From NCBI RefSeq assembly GCF_030161875.1, contig NZ_BSVA01000001.1:1798001-1862000 (forward strand): a stretch of DNA of 64,000 nt, given 5' to 3'. The position numbers were made by a program, and so were the translations under genes. This document shows positions 46,083-55,625 of the stretch, piece after piece (positions within the stretch are counted from its first letter, which is position 1; every line of letters begins with the position of its first letter). Under the pieces are notes generated by a model. It was not told the origin of the DNA and searched no databases. It was given only the letters and a program-made list of their open reading frames with translations. Source of the DNA: Homoserinibacter gongjuensis (GTDB taxonomy: Bacteria > Actinomycetota > Actinomycetes > Actinomycetales > Microbacteriaceae).

Positions 46083-46926
46083 CATTCGCACGACGGGGGC
46101 CGATCGGGCAGGAGATCCCGGTGGTCATGCAGGGCGACACCGCCTATGACCTGCGAGGCCTCACGCACGACATCGACGGGGCCTTCCTGGCCTCGGGCGG
46201 GATCGCTGCGGCACGTGCCGCGCTCGCCGCGGGGGAACTGCCCGAACTCGAGACGGCGTCGCTGCGGGTCGGGGCGCCCATCGCGCGCCCCGGCAAGATC
46301 GTGTGCGTGGGGCTCAACTACCGCGACCACGCGGAGGAGACGGGCGCCGCCATCCCCGCCGAGCCGGTCGTCTTCATGAAGGACCCGAGCACGCTCGTCG
46401 GCCCGTTCGACACCGTGCTCATCCTCGCGGCTCCACCAAGACCGACTGGGAGGTCGAGCTCGGTGTGGTGATCGGGGCGACCGCGCGGTATCTCGACTCG
46501 CCCGCCGACGCCGCGGCGGTCATCGCCGGCTACGCAGTCTCGCACGACGTGTCCGAACGCGCGTTCCAACTCGAGCGGGGCGGCCAGTGGGACAAGGGCA
46601 AGAGCTGTGAGACCTTCAATCCGTTCGGGCCGGTGCTCGTGCCCGCCGACGAGGTGGAGGACGTGCAGGCGCTCGGCCTGCGGCTGCGGGTGAACGGCGA
46701 ACTACGTCAGAACGGTTCCACCGCCGACATGGTCTTCTCGGTCGAGCACCTCGTCTGGTACCTCAGCCAGTTCATGGTGCTGCACCCGGGGGATGTCATC
46801 AACACGGGCACTCCGGCGGGCGTGGCGCTCGGGCTGGCCGGCAACCCGTACCTGCGTGCGGGAGACGTCGTCGAGCTCGAGATCGACGGGCTCGGCACCG
46901 CGCGACAGGAACTGGCCCAGGCATGA
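46079..46926 (+). CDS. Fumarylacetoacetate hydrolase-family protein, 2,4-diketo-3-deoxy-L-fuconate hydrolase type (one frame break)
   Basis: Corrected length about 282 residues. KIVCVGLNYRDHAEETG and PVVFMKDPSTLVGP are FAH-fold motifs; metal ligands lie in TDWEVELGVVIG and the lysine in WDKGKSCETFNPFGP. The frame needs one C at 46433-46434 (VLIPRGSTKTDWE). In the non-phosphorylating L-fucose route this enzyme splits the diketo acid to pyruvate and L-lactate. GTG start overlaps the oxidoreductase stop. Confidence 0.87.
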
Positions 46927-47669
46927 GCACCTTCGACGGTCTCGTCGCGGTCGTCACGGGCGGTGCCAGCGGCATCGGTCTCGCCACGGCGCACGCCTTC
47001 GCCGCGGCGGGCGCCCGGGTGGCCGTGCTCGACCTGAACCCCGAGGGGCTCGCGCCTAGCCTCACCGGCATCCGGGCGGATGTCACCGATCACGATTCGC
47101 TCGAGGCCGCGATGGCCGAGGTCGTCGAACGCCTCGGCGGCCTCGACATCCTCGTCAACAACGCGGGTATCAGCGCGATCGGCACGGTGGAGGAGCTGCC
47201 CGACACCGAGTGGACGCGCGTGCTCGACGTCAACGTGACCGGCATGGCGCGCGCTTCCGCTGCCGCCCTCCCGCACCTGCGCCGCTCGGCGCATCCGGCG
47301 ATCGTGAACCTCTGCTCGATCGGTGCGCTGAACGGGCTCCCGCGTCGTGCCCTGTACAACGCCTCGAAAGGAGCCGTGCTCGCCCTCACCTACGCGATGG
47401 CGACCGACCACATCGCGGAGGGCATCCGGGTGAACGCGGTGAGCCCGGGCACGGTCTTCACGCCCTTCGTCGAGAACTTCCTGCAGAAGTTCGACGACCC
47501 CGAGAGCGAGCGTGCGGCGTTGGATGCGCGCCAGGCAACGGGCCGGATGGTGACGCCCGAGGAGGTGGCCGGTGCGATCCTCTACCTCGCGAGCCCCGAT
47601 TCCGGGTCGACCACCGGCACAGCACTCGAGGTCGACGGCGGCGTGACCCACCTGCGGGTGCGGTCATGA
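46923..47669 (+). CDS. SDR-family 2-keto-3-deoxy-L-fuconate dehydrogenase
   Basis: 248 residues, intact. VVTGGASGIGLATAHAF, LVNNAGISAIG, catalytic serine in NLCSIGALNG and YNASKGAVLALTYAMA, and the end TGTALEVDGGVTHLRV. It oxidises the C4 hydroxyl before the FAH-type cleavage. Overlaps by four bases at both ends with its neighbours, confirming one operon. Confidence 0.85.
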   Translation: MSTFDGLVAVVTGGASGIGLATAHAFAAAGARVAVLDLNPEGLAPSLTGIRADVTDHDSLEAAMAEVVERLGGLDILVNNAGISAIGTVEELPDTEWTRVLDVNVTGMARASAAALPHLRRSAHPAIVNLCSIGALNGLPRRALYNASKGAVLALTYAMATDHIAEGIRVNAVSPGTVFTPFVENFLQKFDDPESERAALDARQATGRMVTPEEVAGAILYLASPDSGSTTGTALEVDGGVTHLRVRS

Positions 47670-47988
47670 AGCGCGTCGCCTCGGTGATCGGTCTGCCGCC
47701 CGAGAACCGCGCCGAGTACGAGCGTTACCACGCCGCGGTGTGGCCGGGCGTGCTCGCGCGACTGGCGGCGAGCCATGTGCACAACTACTCGATCTACCGG
47801 CACGGAGACCTGCTGTTCTCGTACTTCGAGTACACGGGCGACGACTACGAGGCCGATATGGCCGCGATCGCCGCCGACCCGGAGACTCAGCGTTGGTGGG
47901 CCGTGCAGATGCCGCTGCAGCGCCCCTCGAGGATCGCGCCGACGGCGAGTGGTGGAAGGATCTGCCGGAGGTCTTCCACACCGATTGA
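47666..47988 (+). CDS. L-rhamnose/L-fucose mutarotase-like protein (one frame break)
   Basis: Corrected length about 107 residues. VIGLPPENRAEYERYHAAVWPGVL, NYSIYRHGDLLFSYFEY and the end WWKDLPEVFHTD match the RhaM (DUF718) family; the end is only reached after adding one C at 47933-47936. It interconverts anomers of the incoming sugar, here most likely L-fucose. Confidence 0.87.
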
Positions 47989-48012
47989 GCGCGGCCCGGG
48001 CCCCGCCCCGAC

Positions 48013-49467
48013 TCAGTGCGTGTCGACGGCCGAGACCTCGCTGCGGTCGCCCGACCACAGCGTGTGGAAGGTGCCCTCGCGGTCGATGCGCTTGTAGGTG
48101 TGCGCCCCGAAGAAGTCGCGCTGCCCCTGCACGAGAGCGGCCGGCAGCCGGTCGGCGCGCAGCCCGTCGTAGTAGGCGAGCGAGGAGGAGAACGCCGGCG
48201 AGGGGATGCCCGCCTCCGCGGCGGCGACCACGACGCGACGCCAGGCCTGCTGGGTGCGGGTCACGGCATCCGCGAAGTACGGCGCCGTCACGAGCGCGAC
48301 GAGGCCCGGGTCGGCGGCGTAGGCCTCGGTGATGCGGTTGAGGAACTGCGCACGGATGATGCACCCGCCCCGCCAGATCGCGGCGATGTCGCCCTTCTTG
48401 ATGTCCCAGCCGTACTGCTCGGCCCCCGCCACGATCGCGTCGAAGCCCTGCGAGTAGGCGATGATCTTCGAGGCGTAGAGCGCCTGGCGCACGTCCTCGA
48501 CGAAGGCGTCGGCGTCGTGGATGTCGAAGGTGCCGTCGGGCCCCGGCAGCTCGGCGGCGGCGGCGCGCTGGGCGGGCTTCGACGAGAGCGACCGGGCGAA
48601 CACGGCCTCCGCGATGCCCGAGACGGGCACGCCGAGGTCGAGGGCGGTCTGCACCGTCCAAGCTCCCGTGCCCTTGGCGCCGGCCTGGTCGAGGATGACG
48701 TCGACGAGCGGCTCACCGGTGGCGGGATCTGTCTGGCGCAACACCTCGGCGGTGATCTCGATGAGGTAGCTCTCGAGCTCGCCACGGTTCCACTCGGCGA
48801 AGATGTCGGCGATCTCGGCGGGGCTCTTGCCGGTGCCGCGGCGGATGAGGTCGTAGGCCTCCGCGATGAGCTGCATGTCGGCGTACTCGATGCCGTTGTG
48901 GATCATCTTGACGAAGTGGCCGGCCCCGTCGGTGCCGACGTGGGTGACGCACGGCTCGCCCTCGGCGACCGCGGCGATCGAGCGCAGGATCGGCCCGAGC
49001 GTCTGCCATGCCTCGGCCGAGCCGCCCGGCATGATCGAGGGCCCGTTGAGGGCGCCCTCCTCGCCGCCCGAGATGCCGGCGCCCACGAAGTTGATGCCCG
49101 TCTCGCGCACGGCCTTCTCGCGGCGGATGGTGTCGGTGAAGAGCGCGTTGCCGCCGTCGACGATGATGTCGCCCGGCTCGAACACGCGCACGAGCTCGTC
49201 GATGACGGCGTCGGTGCCGCGTCCGGCCTTGACCATGATGATCGCGGTGCGCGGCTTCGCGAGCGTCGCGGCGAACTCCTCGTAGTCGCGCGCCGGCAGG
49301 AAGCCCGCCTCGGGGTGCTCGTCGAGCAGCTTCTGCGTCTTCTCGTAGCTGCGGTTGAGGATCGCGACCGTGTTGCCTTCGCGGCTCGCGAGGTTGCGGG
49401 CGAGGTTGGAACCCATCACGGCGAGTCCGACGACTCCGATATTGGCCTTGCCTGCGTTTCCGGACAC
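48013..49467 (-). CDS. gnd: 6-phosphogluconate dehydrogenase, decarboxylating
   Basis: 484 residues, intact. IGVVGLAVMGSNLARNLA binds NADP; IIVDGGNALFTDT, GISGGEEGALNGPSIMPGG and KMIHNGIEYADMQLIAEAYD carry the substrate and catalytic lysine residues. GTG at 49467 with GAGGAG upstream is chosen because the Rossmann strand follows 8 residues later. It draws the product of the gluconokinase encoded at 53936 into the pentose phosphate pathway. Confidence 0.95.
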   Translation of the reverse strand: MSGNAGKANIGVVGLAVMGSNLARNLASREGNTVAILNRSYEKTQKLLDEHPEAGFLPARDYEEFAATLAKPRTAIIMVKAGRGTDAVIDELVRVFEPGDIIVDGGNALFTDTIRREKAVRETGINFVGAGISGGEEGALNGPSIMPGGSAEAWQTLGPILRSIAAVAEGEPCVTHVGTDGAGHFVKMIHNGIEYADMQLIAEAYDLIRRGTGKSPAEIADIFAEWNRGELESYLIEITAEVLRQTDPATGEPLVDVILDQAGAKGTGAWTVQTALDLGVPVSGIAEAVFARSLSSKPAQRAAAAELPGPDGTFDIHDADAFVEDVRQALYASKIIAYSQGFDAIVAGAEQYGWDIKKGDIAAIWRGGCIIRAQFLNRITEAYAADPGLVALVTAPYFADAVTRTQQAWRRVVVAAAEAGIPSPAFSSSLAYYDGLRADRLPAALVQGQRDFFGAHTYKRIDREGTFHTLWSGDRSEVSAVDTH

Positions 49468-49635
49468 GCGTGTGCTCCTCGAGATCTGGGGGTGGGGTGC
49501 GTCCAGGCTATCGCGTGACGCATTCCCGGATGCAGCGGGCGAGGTCGTGCCGCGCGGGGATGGATGCGAACGCGAGGGGAGGCGCCAACGAGGGGCGCGA
49601 GCTCGCGCGACTCGGCATGCCTGCCTCCCTGACAG

Positions 49636-49669
49636 CCGCCTGGCCGACGGCACCGTGCACGACGGGTAG
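49636..49669 (+). pseudogene. Remnant of a D-mannonate dehydratase C-terminus
   Basis: In frame it reads [10 protein letters not shown] then TAG, against [10 protein letters not shown] and TAG in the intact gene; similarity extends to LP two residues before. As in the intact gene, the REP-like repeat follows. It looks like the scar of a deleted or moved copy. Confidence 0.55.
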
Positions 49670-49678
49670 CGCGTAGCT

Positions 49679-49790
49679 GGTTGAGGAGCGGCCGAAGGCC
49701 GCGTCTCGAAACCGGCGTCACGCCCGTGCGGGGTCGGGGCTTCGAGACGCGTCGCCCGTGGCGCCGCTCCTCAGCCACCTCGACAGGCGG
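49679..49790. repeat. GGTTGAGGAGC...GTCTCGAAACC repeat, locus 2 (inverted pair)
   Basis: One copy GGTTGAGGAGCGGCC...GTCTCGAAACC (49679-49713) is followed by an inverted copy CTTCGAGACGCG...GCTCCTCAGCC (from about 49740), so the pair can fold into a long cruciform. Confidence 0.7.
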
Positions 49791-49801
49791 GCCGCGATGC
49801 C

Positions 49802-50612
49802 TCAACTGAAGCCGAGGATCGCGCCCGAATCGAGATGCAGCATCTCGCCGCCGGGCGCCGCGATGCTCTGATCCCAGATCGAGCTCATCTCGGCCATCGT
49901 GCGCTGCATGATGGCGAGCATGGCGCTCGCGGCCTTGTCGGCGTTGCCCGACTGGATGGCGGTGGCCACGTCGACGTGCAGCTGCAGCGCCTCGGGGGCG
50001 GGGTAGCGCGGCATGAGGCCGTAGTGGGTGCGGCCGCTCAGCACCTCGTCGACGAGGTGGTGGAGTTTGGCGAACATCTCGTTGCCGCTGATCTCGAGCA
50101 CGAGCGCGTGGAACTGGGTGTCGAGCCGCAAGAATCCCTCGGCGTCGCCTTCGCGTCCGGCCTGCCACAGCCGCCCGGCGAGGCCCACGAGTTCGGATGC
50201 CTGCGTGAGCGGGGTGCGGATCGCGGCCATGCGCGCCGCGGCCGGCTCGATCGCGCTGCGCAGTTCGGTGAGGAGCGCAGCTGCGCCACCCGGCTGGCTC
50301 CCGCGAGGCGCCACCGGATCACCTGCAGGTCGTAGACGTTCCACGCGGTGAGCGGCTGCACGGTCATGCCGACGCGCCGCTTGGGGGTGATGAGTCCGAG
50401 CGCCTCGAGGCCGCGCAGCGCCTCGCGGACCACCGGCCGGGAGACCTCGAATCGGCCCTCGACCGACTCCGTCGTGAAGGTCGCCCCCGCGGCGATCGTG
50501 TTGCCGCAGATCTCGCGCCCGAGCGTGTCGAACACCAGGTCGCGCAGGTCGCCCGTCGGCGCCGCGGCCGCGGTGGGGGCGTGTCGTCCTCGACCGCCTC
50601 GCTCATGGTCAT
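49802..50612 (-). CDS. FadR-type GntR regulator with FCD domain (two frame breaks)
   Basis: Corrected length about 270 residues. Winged helix IAAGATFTTESVEGRFEVSRPVVREALRGLEALGLI; FCD domain with DTQFHALVLEISGNEMF and HVDVATAIQSGN. Bases are missing at 50575-50579 (G run) and 50272-50273. The start at 50612 or 50606 is not certain. It diverges from the second ABC importer operon and should sense gluconate, galactonate or mannonate-type acids; a candidate site is TTTGATATGTATGACAAA at 50642-50659. Confidence 0.8.
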
Positions 50613-50641
50613 GCACCGATCATATCTTTTGGGTCACAGAG

Positions 50642-50659
50642 TTTGATATGTATGACAAA
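50642..50659. promoter_or_regulatory. Candidate operator TTTGATATGTATGACAAA
   Basis: Imperfect dyad (TTTG...CAAA) in the divergent gap between the GntR gene and the importer operon. It shares ATATGTA...ACAAA with sites at 57688 and 61915. Confidence 0.4.
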
Positions 50660-50747
50660 TAGGTTTAGCATCCTGTCACTAGGCAGATGTATAGGCGCGT
50701 CTGCTGCGGGCCGTGACGAAGGTGCACGGTCCCTGATGGGAGTTACA

Positions 50748-52055
50748 GTGAAGTACGGATCATCTGCCGCACGCGTTTTCGCGGTGGCAACAACAGCGGT
50801 GGTCGCGGCATCGCTCGTGGCATGCAGCTCGGACAGCGGCATCGACGAGGGTGACAGCATCGAGGGCACGACCATCCGCGTCACGCTGGCGAACCACGTG
50901 TGGACGGAGACCATCAAGGATCTGATCCCCGAGTTCGAGAAGGAGTCGGGCGCGAAGGTCGAGATCACCCAGCTCGCCGAAGACCAGCTCTCCGACCAGT
51001 ACAACGTCAAGCTCAACGCGGGCACCGACGAGATCGACGTCCTCATGTACCGGCCGCTGCAGGAGAACAAGCTGTTCGCCGACAACGGCTACCTCGCGAA
51101 CCTCACCGACCAGGTCGAGGGCGACAAGGAATGGGATTGGTCCGACTTCCAGGAGGGCCCCGCATCGCTCACCACGTATGACGGTGAGGTCGTCGGCGTG
51201 CCGATCATCACCGAGCGCACGGTGCTCTACTACCGCAAGGACCTGCTGCAGGCAGCCGGTCTCGAGGTTCCCACCACGCTCGAGGAGCTCGAGGCGGCCG
51301 CCAAGGCCATCCACGAGGCCAACCCGGATGTCGCCGGCTACGTCGGCCGCACCGGCAAGTCCGCCGCGGTGACGCAGCTGAGCGCGTTCCTCTACAGCTT
51401 CGGTGGCGACTGGCTCGACGGCACCGACTCGCTCATCGGCTCGGACGAGGCGCGTGAGGCGTACAAGTACTACGGCAACCTCATCAGCGGCTACACCAAC
51501 GCCACGGTCAACCCCGAGATGAGCTGGCCCGAGGCCTTCGCCGTGTTCCAGCAGGGCCAGGCGGCGTTCATCGCGGATGCCGACAGCCTCTACAAGAACA
51601 TGACCGACCCCTCGCAGTCGACGGTTGCCGACAACGTCGGATTCGCGGCGTTCCCCGAGGGGCCGGCCGGTTCGAAGCCCTACAACGTGGCGGCGTGGGC
51701 GCTCGCGATCAACGAGCAGTCGGCCAACAAGTCCGGCGCGTGGGAGTTCATCAAGTGGGCGACCTCGAAGGCCACCTCGCTCGAGATGGCGAAGCTCGGT
51801 GTCTCGGGTGCTCGTGCCTCGGTCTGGGAGGACCCGACCGCGAACGCGGACTACCCCGCTGAGCTGCTCGAGGCCATCAAGGTCAACGGTCAGAACGGCG
51901 TCGGCTACGACCGCCCGCTCGTGATCGAGGTCGCGAAGGCTCGCGAGATCGTCGGCGAGCCGATCGTCGTCGCCATCGCCGGCGGTGACGTGGACGCCGC
52001 GATCGACGCCGCCGACAAGGCGTTCGGCGAGTTCCTCCTCGAGGACGCCGAGTAG
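50748..52055 (+). CDS. ABC importer sugar (acid)-binding lipoprotein
   Basis: 435 residues, intact. GTG 50748 has GGGAG six bases upstream; signal helix and lipobox AASLVAC; mature part typical of family 1 binding proteins (IEGTTIRVTLANHVWTE, VLYYRKDLLQAAGLEVPTTLEELEAAA, VFQQGQAAFIADADSLY). It heads an operon with two permeases and sugar-acid enzymes. Confidence 0.9.
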   Translation: MKYGSSAARVFAVATTAVVAASLVACSSDSGIDEGDSIEGTTIRVTLANHVWTETIKDLIPEFEKESGAKVEITQLAEDQLSDQYNVKLNAGTDEIDVLMYRPLQENKLFADNGYLANLTDQVEGDKEWDWSDFQEGPASLTTYDGEVVGVPIITERTVLYYRKDLLQAAGLEVPTTLEELEAAAKAIHEANPDVAGYVGRTGKSAAVTQLSAFLYSFGGDWLDGTDSLIGSDEAREAYKYYGNLISGYTNATVNPEMSWPEAFAVFQQGQAAFIADADSLYKNMTDPSQSTVADNVGFAAFPEGPAGSKPYNVAAWALAINEQSANKSGAWEFIKWATSKATSLEMAKLGVSGARASVWEDPTANADYPAELLEAIKVNGQNGVGYDRPLVIEVAKAREIVGEPIVVAIAGGDVDAAIDAADKAFGEFLLEDAE

Positions 52056-52128
52056 TCCCCTCTCCAGAATCAGCCTGCCGCCGCTCCGGCGCACCCGGGG
52101 CGGCGGCAGGCACCGGACGGATGACACC

Positions 52129-53067
52129 ATGACTGCTGTACAGAACCGCACCCCGCGGCCCGCGGCGCAGCTGCCCCCGCGTGAACGCCTCAGCCGGTGG
52201 GCGAACAAGAACCGGAAGTGGCTGTTCGCCGGGCCCTCGATGGCCTTCGTGGCCCTGCTGCTGGTGATCCCCCTCGCGTGGACGCTGGTCCTCAGCCTCA
52301 CCGACTCCAAGCGCTCGGTGCGCCGGCCCTTCGACTTCATCGGCCTCGAGAACTACGTCGAGGCCCTCACCGACACCGAGCGCTTCTGGCCCTCCGTCGG
52401 TCGCACACTCGCCTTCACCGGTGGCGCCCTCTTCTTCGAGCTGATCCTCGGCATGATCATCGCCCTGCTGCTGTGGAAGCCGTTCCGCGGTCAGGGCCTC
52501 GTGCGCACGATCGTGCTGCTGCCGCTCGTGGCCACTCCGGTCGCGGTCGGCATGATGTGGCGGTTGCTCTTCGAGCCCAACATCGGCTTCGTCAACGAGT
52601 TCCTCAGCTGGTTCGGCATCCCGGCGCAGCCGTGGCTCGCCGACCCGAACACCTCGCTCGCGACCCTGACCTTCGTCGACATCTGGCAGTGGACGCCCAT
52701 GGTGGCCCTCATCCTGCTCGCAGGCCTCACGGGCCTCTCGGAGGAGCCGCAGGAGGCCGCCCGCATGGATGGTGCGAACGCCTGGCAGCGCTTCTGGTAC
52801 GTGACCGTCCCGCTCATGCGCCCCGTCATCATCGCCGCCGTTCTGCTGCGCGGGATCGACGCGCTCAAGACCTTCGACATCCTCTACGCCACCAAGGGCA
52901 AAGGCGGGGGAGCCTTCCACGATGTGGAGACGCTCAACGTCTACGCCTACGGGCTGAGCTTCGACTACAACGAGTACGGCCTCGCATCCGCTGTGCTCAT
53001 CCTGTTCTTCCTGATGATCCTCGCGATCATCTGGGTCATTCAGATGCAGAGAAAGGCCACGTCGTGA
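52129..53067 (+). CDS. ABC sugar importer permease 1
   Basis: 312 residues, intact, six helices, EAA loop EEPQEAARMDGANAWQRFWY. A MalF-type carbohydrate permease; the stop overlaps the next start (GTGA). As in the other importer no ATPase gene is present nearby. Confidence 0.9.
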   Translation: MTAVQNRTPRPAAQLPPRERLSRWANKNRKWLFAGPSMAFVALLLVIPLAWTLVLSLTDSKRSVRRPFDFIGLENYVEALTDTERFWPSVGRTLAFTGGALFFELILGMIIALLLWKPFRGQGLVRTIVLLPLVATPVAVGMMWRLLFEPNIGFVNEFLSWFGIPAQPWLADPNTSLATLTFVDIWQWTPMVALILLAGLTGLSEEPQEAARMDGANAWQRFWYVTVPLMRPVIIAAVLLRGIDALKTFDILYATKGKGGGAFHDVETLNVYAYGLSFDYNEYGLASAVLILFFLMILAIIWVIQMQRKATS

Positions 53068-53933
53068 CCGCGCTTGCCGAGGGCCGCGTGAGCGCGCCTG
53101 CCCGCCGCCGTCGTCGTCCGTTCCGCTGGGGCCCCGTGGGCCGCTTCGTCGGGCTCGCCGTGATCATCGTGATGTTCCTCGGCCCGATCGTGTGGATGGT
53201 GCTCGCGAGCTTCAAGCTCAACGTGCAGATCTACGACTCGAGCCAGGCCATCATCTTCGAGCCCACGCTCGAGAACTACGGCACGGTGTTCGATCCCCGA
53301 CGCGGCAACTACCTCGTCTACATCTGGAACTCGTTCTTCATCGCCTTCATGGCCACGGGGCTGTCGCTCGTGCTCGCCGTGCCGGCGGCCTACGCGATGA
53401 GCCGGTTCCTCATGAACAAGTCGGCGACGACCGTACTGCTGGCGCGCATCATCCCGGGTGTGAGCCTGCTGGTGCCGTGGTACTACATCTTCGCCCAGCT
53501 GCGCATGACCGGCAGCTTCCTGCCGCTCATCCTGTCGCACATGTTCGTGTCGCTTCCGCTGATCCTCTACATCATGATGTCGTTCTTCGATCAGATGCCG
53601 GAGGAGCTCGAGGAGTCGGCGCAGGTCGACGGGCTGACGCCCATCCAGGCGTTCTTCCGGATCACGCTGCCGCTGTCGATCTCGGGCATCGCGACCGCGA
53701 CGATCCTGTCGTTCATCTTCAGCTGGAACAACTTCATGTTCGCGCTCGTGCTCGCGGGGCCGTCGACCAAGACTCTGCCCGTGGCGATCTTCGACTTCAT
53801 CGGCTACGCCTCGATCGACTGGGGAGCGCTCATGGCGGCATCCGTCGTCGTCACGACGCCGATCATGCTCATCGCGCTCTTCACCCAGCGATACATCGTG
53901 TCGGGCCTCACCGCCGGCGCCACGAAGGGCTGA
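53064..53933 (+). CDS. ABC sugar importer permease 2
   Basis: 289 residues, intact. Basic N-terminus RRRRRPFRWG, six helices, EAA loop PEELEESAQVDGLTPIQAFF. MalG-type partner of the preceding permease. It is followed after two bases by gluconokinase. Confidence 0.9.
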   Translation: MTALAEGRVSAPARRRRRPFRWGPVGRFVGLAVIIVMFLGPIVWMVLASFKLNVQIYDSSQAIIFEPTLENYGTVFDPRRGNYLVYIWNSFFIAFMATGLSLVLAVPAAYAMSRFLMNKSATTVLLARIIPGVSLLVPWYYIFAQLRMTGSFLPLILSHMFVSLPLILYIMMSFFDQMPEELEESAQVDGLTPIQAFFRITLPLSISGIATATILSFIFSWNNFMFALVLAGPSTKTLPVAIFDFIGYASIDWGALMAASVVVTTPIMLIALFTQRYIVSGLTAGATKG

Positions 53934-53935
53934 GC

Positions 53936-54463
53936 ATGGAGCAGGATCCCACCGTCTCGATCGTCGTGATGGGGGTGCAAGGGGTCGGCAAGACCACGAT
54001 CGGCACCCAGCTCGCCGCGCGTCTCGGTGTGCCGTTTATCGACGGCGACCGACTGCATCCGCCGCGCAACGTGGAGCTGATGGCATCCGGGCACCCGCTC
54101 ACCGACGAGGATCGCGAGCCATGGCTGCGCCGCGTCGGCGAGACGCTCGCCGAGCATCGGGCCACCGGAGGGCTCGTGATCGTGTGCTCGGCGCTGCGTC
54201 GTCGCTACCGCGACGCCCTGCGCAGCTTCGACTCCGAGGCGTTCTTCGTGGAGCTCTACGGACCCATGGAACTCGTGGCCGAGCGGATCGGACGGCGTAC
54301 GCACGAATACATGCCGCCCGCCCTGCTGCAGTCGCAGTACGACACGCTCGAGCCGCTCGCGGCCGATGAGCACGGCATGCGCGTGAGCATCGAACCGGCG
54401 CCGGAGGTGATCGTCGACGAGGTGCTCGCGCGGTACCTCTCGACCGCGGAGGGTCGGTCGTGA
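53936..54463 (+). CDS. Gluconokinase
   Basis: 175 residues. P-loop VMGVQGVGKTTIGTQLA, FIDGDRLHPPRNVELMASGHPLTDEDREPWL and CSALRRRYRD are characteristic of GntK/IdnK. It phosphorylates D-gluconate to 6-phosphogluconate, the substrate of gnd at 48013. The stop overlaps the galactonate dehydratase start. Confidence 0.92.
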   Translation: MEQDPTVSIVVMGVQGVGKTTIGTQLAARLGVPFIDGDRLHPPRNVELMASGHPLTDEDREPWLRRVGETLAEHRATGGLVIVCSALRRRYRDALRSFDSEAFFVELYGPMELVAERIGRRTHEYMPPALLQSQYDTLEPLAADEHGMRVSIEPAPEVIVDEVLARYLSTAEGRS

Positions 54464-55625
54464 GCGGGTCGCTGTCCGGGTCGCAGATCGCGCGAGTCGA
54501 GGCGTTCCCCGTCGCCCCGCGCTGGGTCTTCGTGCGCATCGAGACCGCCGACGGGCTCGTCGGCTGGGGCGAGGCGTCGCTCGAGGGCTACGCGGATGTC
54601 GTGTCGGCCGCCGTCGAGCAGTTCGCCGAGTACCTCGTGGGTCGCGACGCGGGCCTCATCGAGGACCACTGGCAGGTGCTCACCAAGGGCCAGTTCTACC
54701 GGGGCGGGCCGGTGCTCGCGAGCGCCGTCGCGGGCGTCGACCAGGCGCTCTGGGACCTGCTCGGCAAGCGCCTCGGCGTTCCCGTGCACGCCCTCCTGGG
54801 CGGCGCGGTGCGCGACCGCATCCGCGCGTACGGCTGGGTGGGGGAGACGACCCCTCCGAGGTCGCCGACCACATCTCGGCGCAGCTCGAGGTGGGTCTCA
54901 CCGCCGTCAAGATGAACGCATCCGGACGGATGAGTCGCAACGGCTCCGTCGCGGAGCTCGACGCCGTCGTCGCCCGGGTGGCGAGCGCTCGCGAGGTGCT
55001 CGGACCGGACCGCGACGTCGCCGTCGACTGCCACGGGCGCTTCACGCTCGCCACCGCGCGCCGGCTCGCGCCGCTGCTCGAACCGCTGCATCCGTTCTTC
55101 ATCGAAGAGCCCGTGGTGCCCGAGAACTCGCACATGATCGGCCACATGGTCGAGGCCACGACGATCCCGATCGCGACCGGCGAGCGGCTCTACAGCCGGC
55201 AGGAGTTCCTGCCCGTGCTGCAGGCGGGCATCGCGATCGCGCAGCCCGACCTCTCGCACGCGGGCGGCATCTCCGAGGTGCGGCGCATCGCGGCGCTCGC
55301 CGAGACCTTCGACGTCGTGCTCGCGCCGCACTGCCCGCTCGGGCCGCTCGCGCTCGCCTCGTGTCTGCAGGTGGGGTTCGCGACTCCCAACTACCTCATC
55401 CAGGAGCAGTCGATCGGCATCCACTACAACACCGGCGCCGAAGTGCTCGACTATGTCGCCGACACCGCGCCGCTGAAGTTCGTGGACGGCTCCTTCGAAC
55501 GACTCACCGGCCCGGGGCTCGGCATCGAGATCGACGAGGCCGCCGTGCGGAAGGCATCTGCGGGGTGGGAGCGCTGGCAGAACCCCGTCTGGCGGCACGC
55601 GGACGGATCGGTCGCGGAATGGTGA
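54460..55625 (+). CDS. D-galactonate dehydratase-like enolase-superfamily protein (one frame break)
   Basis: Corrected length about 388 residues. The DgoD-type active site is visible: VAVDCHGRF (Asp-x-His), FFIEEPVVPEN, ATGERLYSR and LAPHCPLGPLA. N-terminus RWVFVRIETADGLVGWGEAS. One G is missing at 54840-54844, restoring YGWVGGDDPSEVADHI. It makes 2-keto-3-deoxy-D-galactonate. GTG start overlaps gluconokinase. Confidence 0.87.

Larger units (their letters stand above)
49468..49801. other. Gene-free stretch with a mannonate dehydratase 3' remnant and REP-like repeat
   Basis: Between divergent-free genes gnd and the GntR gene (both leftward) no intact gene is supported. Bases 49636-49669 repeat the last 34 bases of the D-mannonate dehydratase gene (57513-57546) with one mismatch, and the REP-like repeat follows at once. 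Confidence 0.6.

Noticed and set aside
49470..49676. Short plus-strand ORF between gnd and the GntR gene
   Set aside because: Composition and lack of similarity argue against a gene; its end is only the mannonate dehydratase remnant read in another frame.
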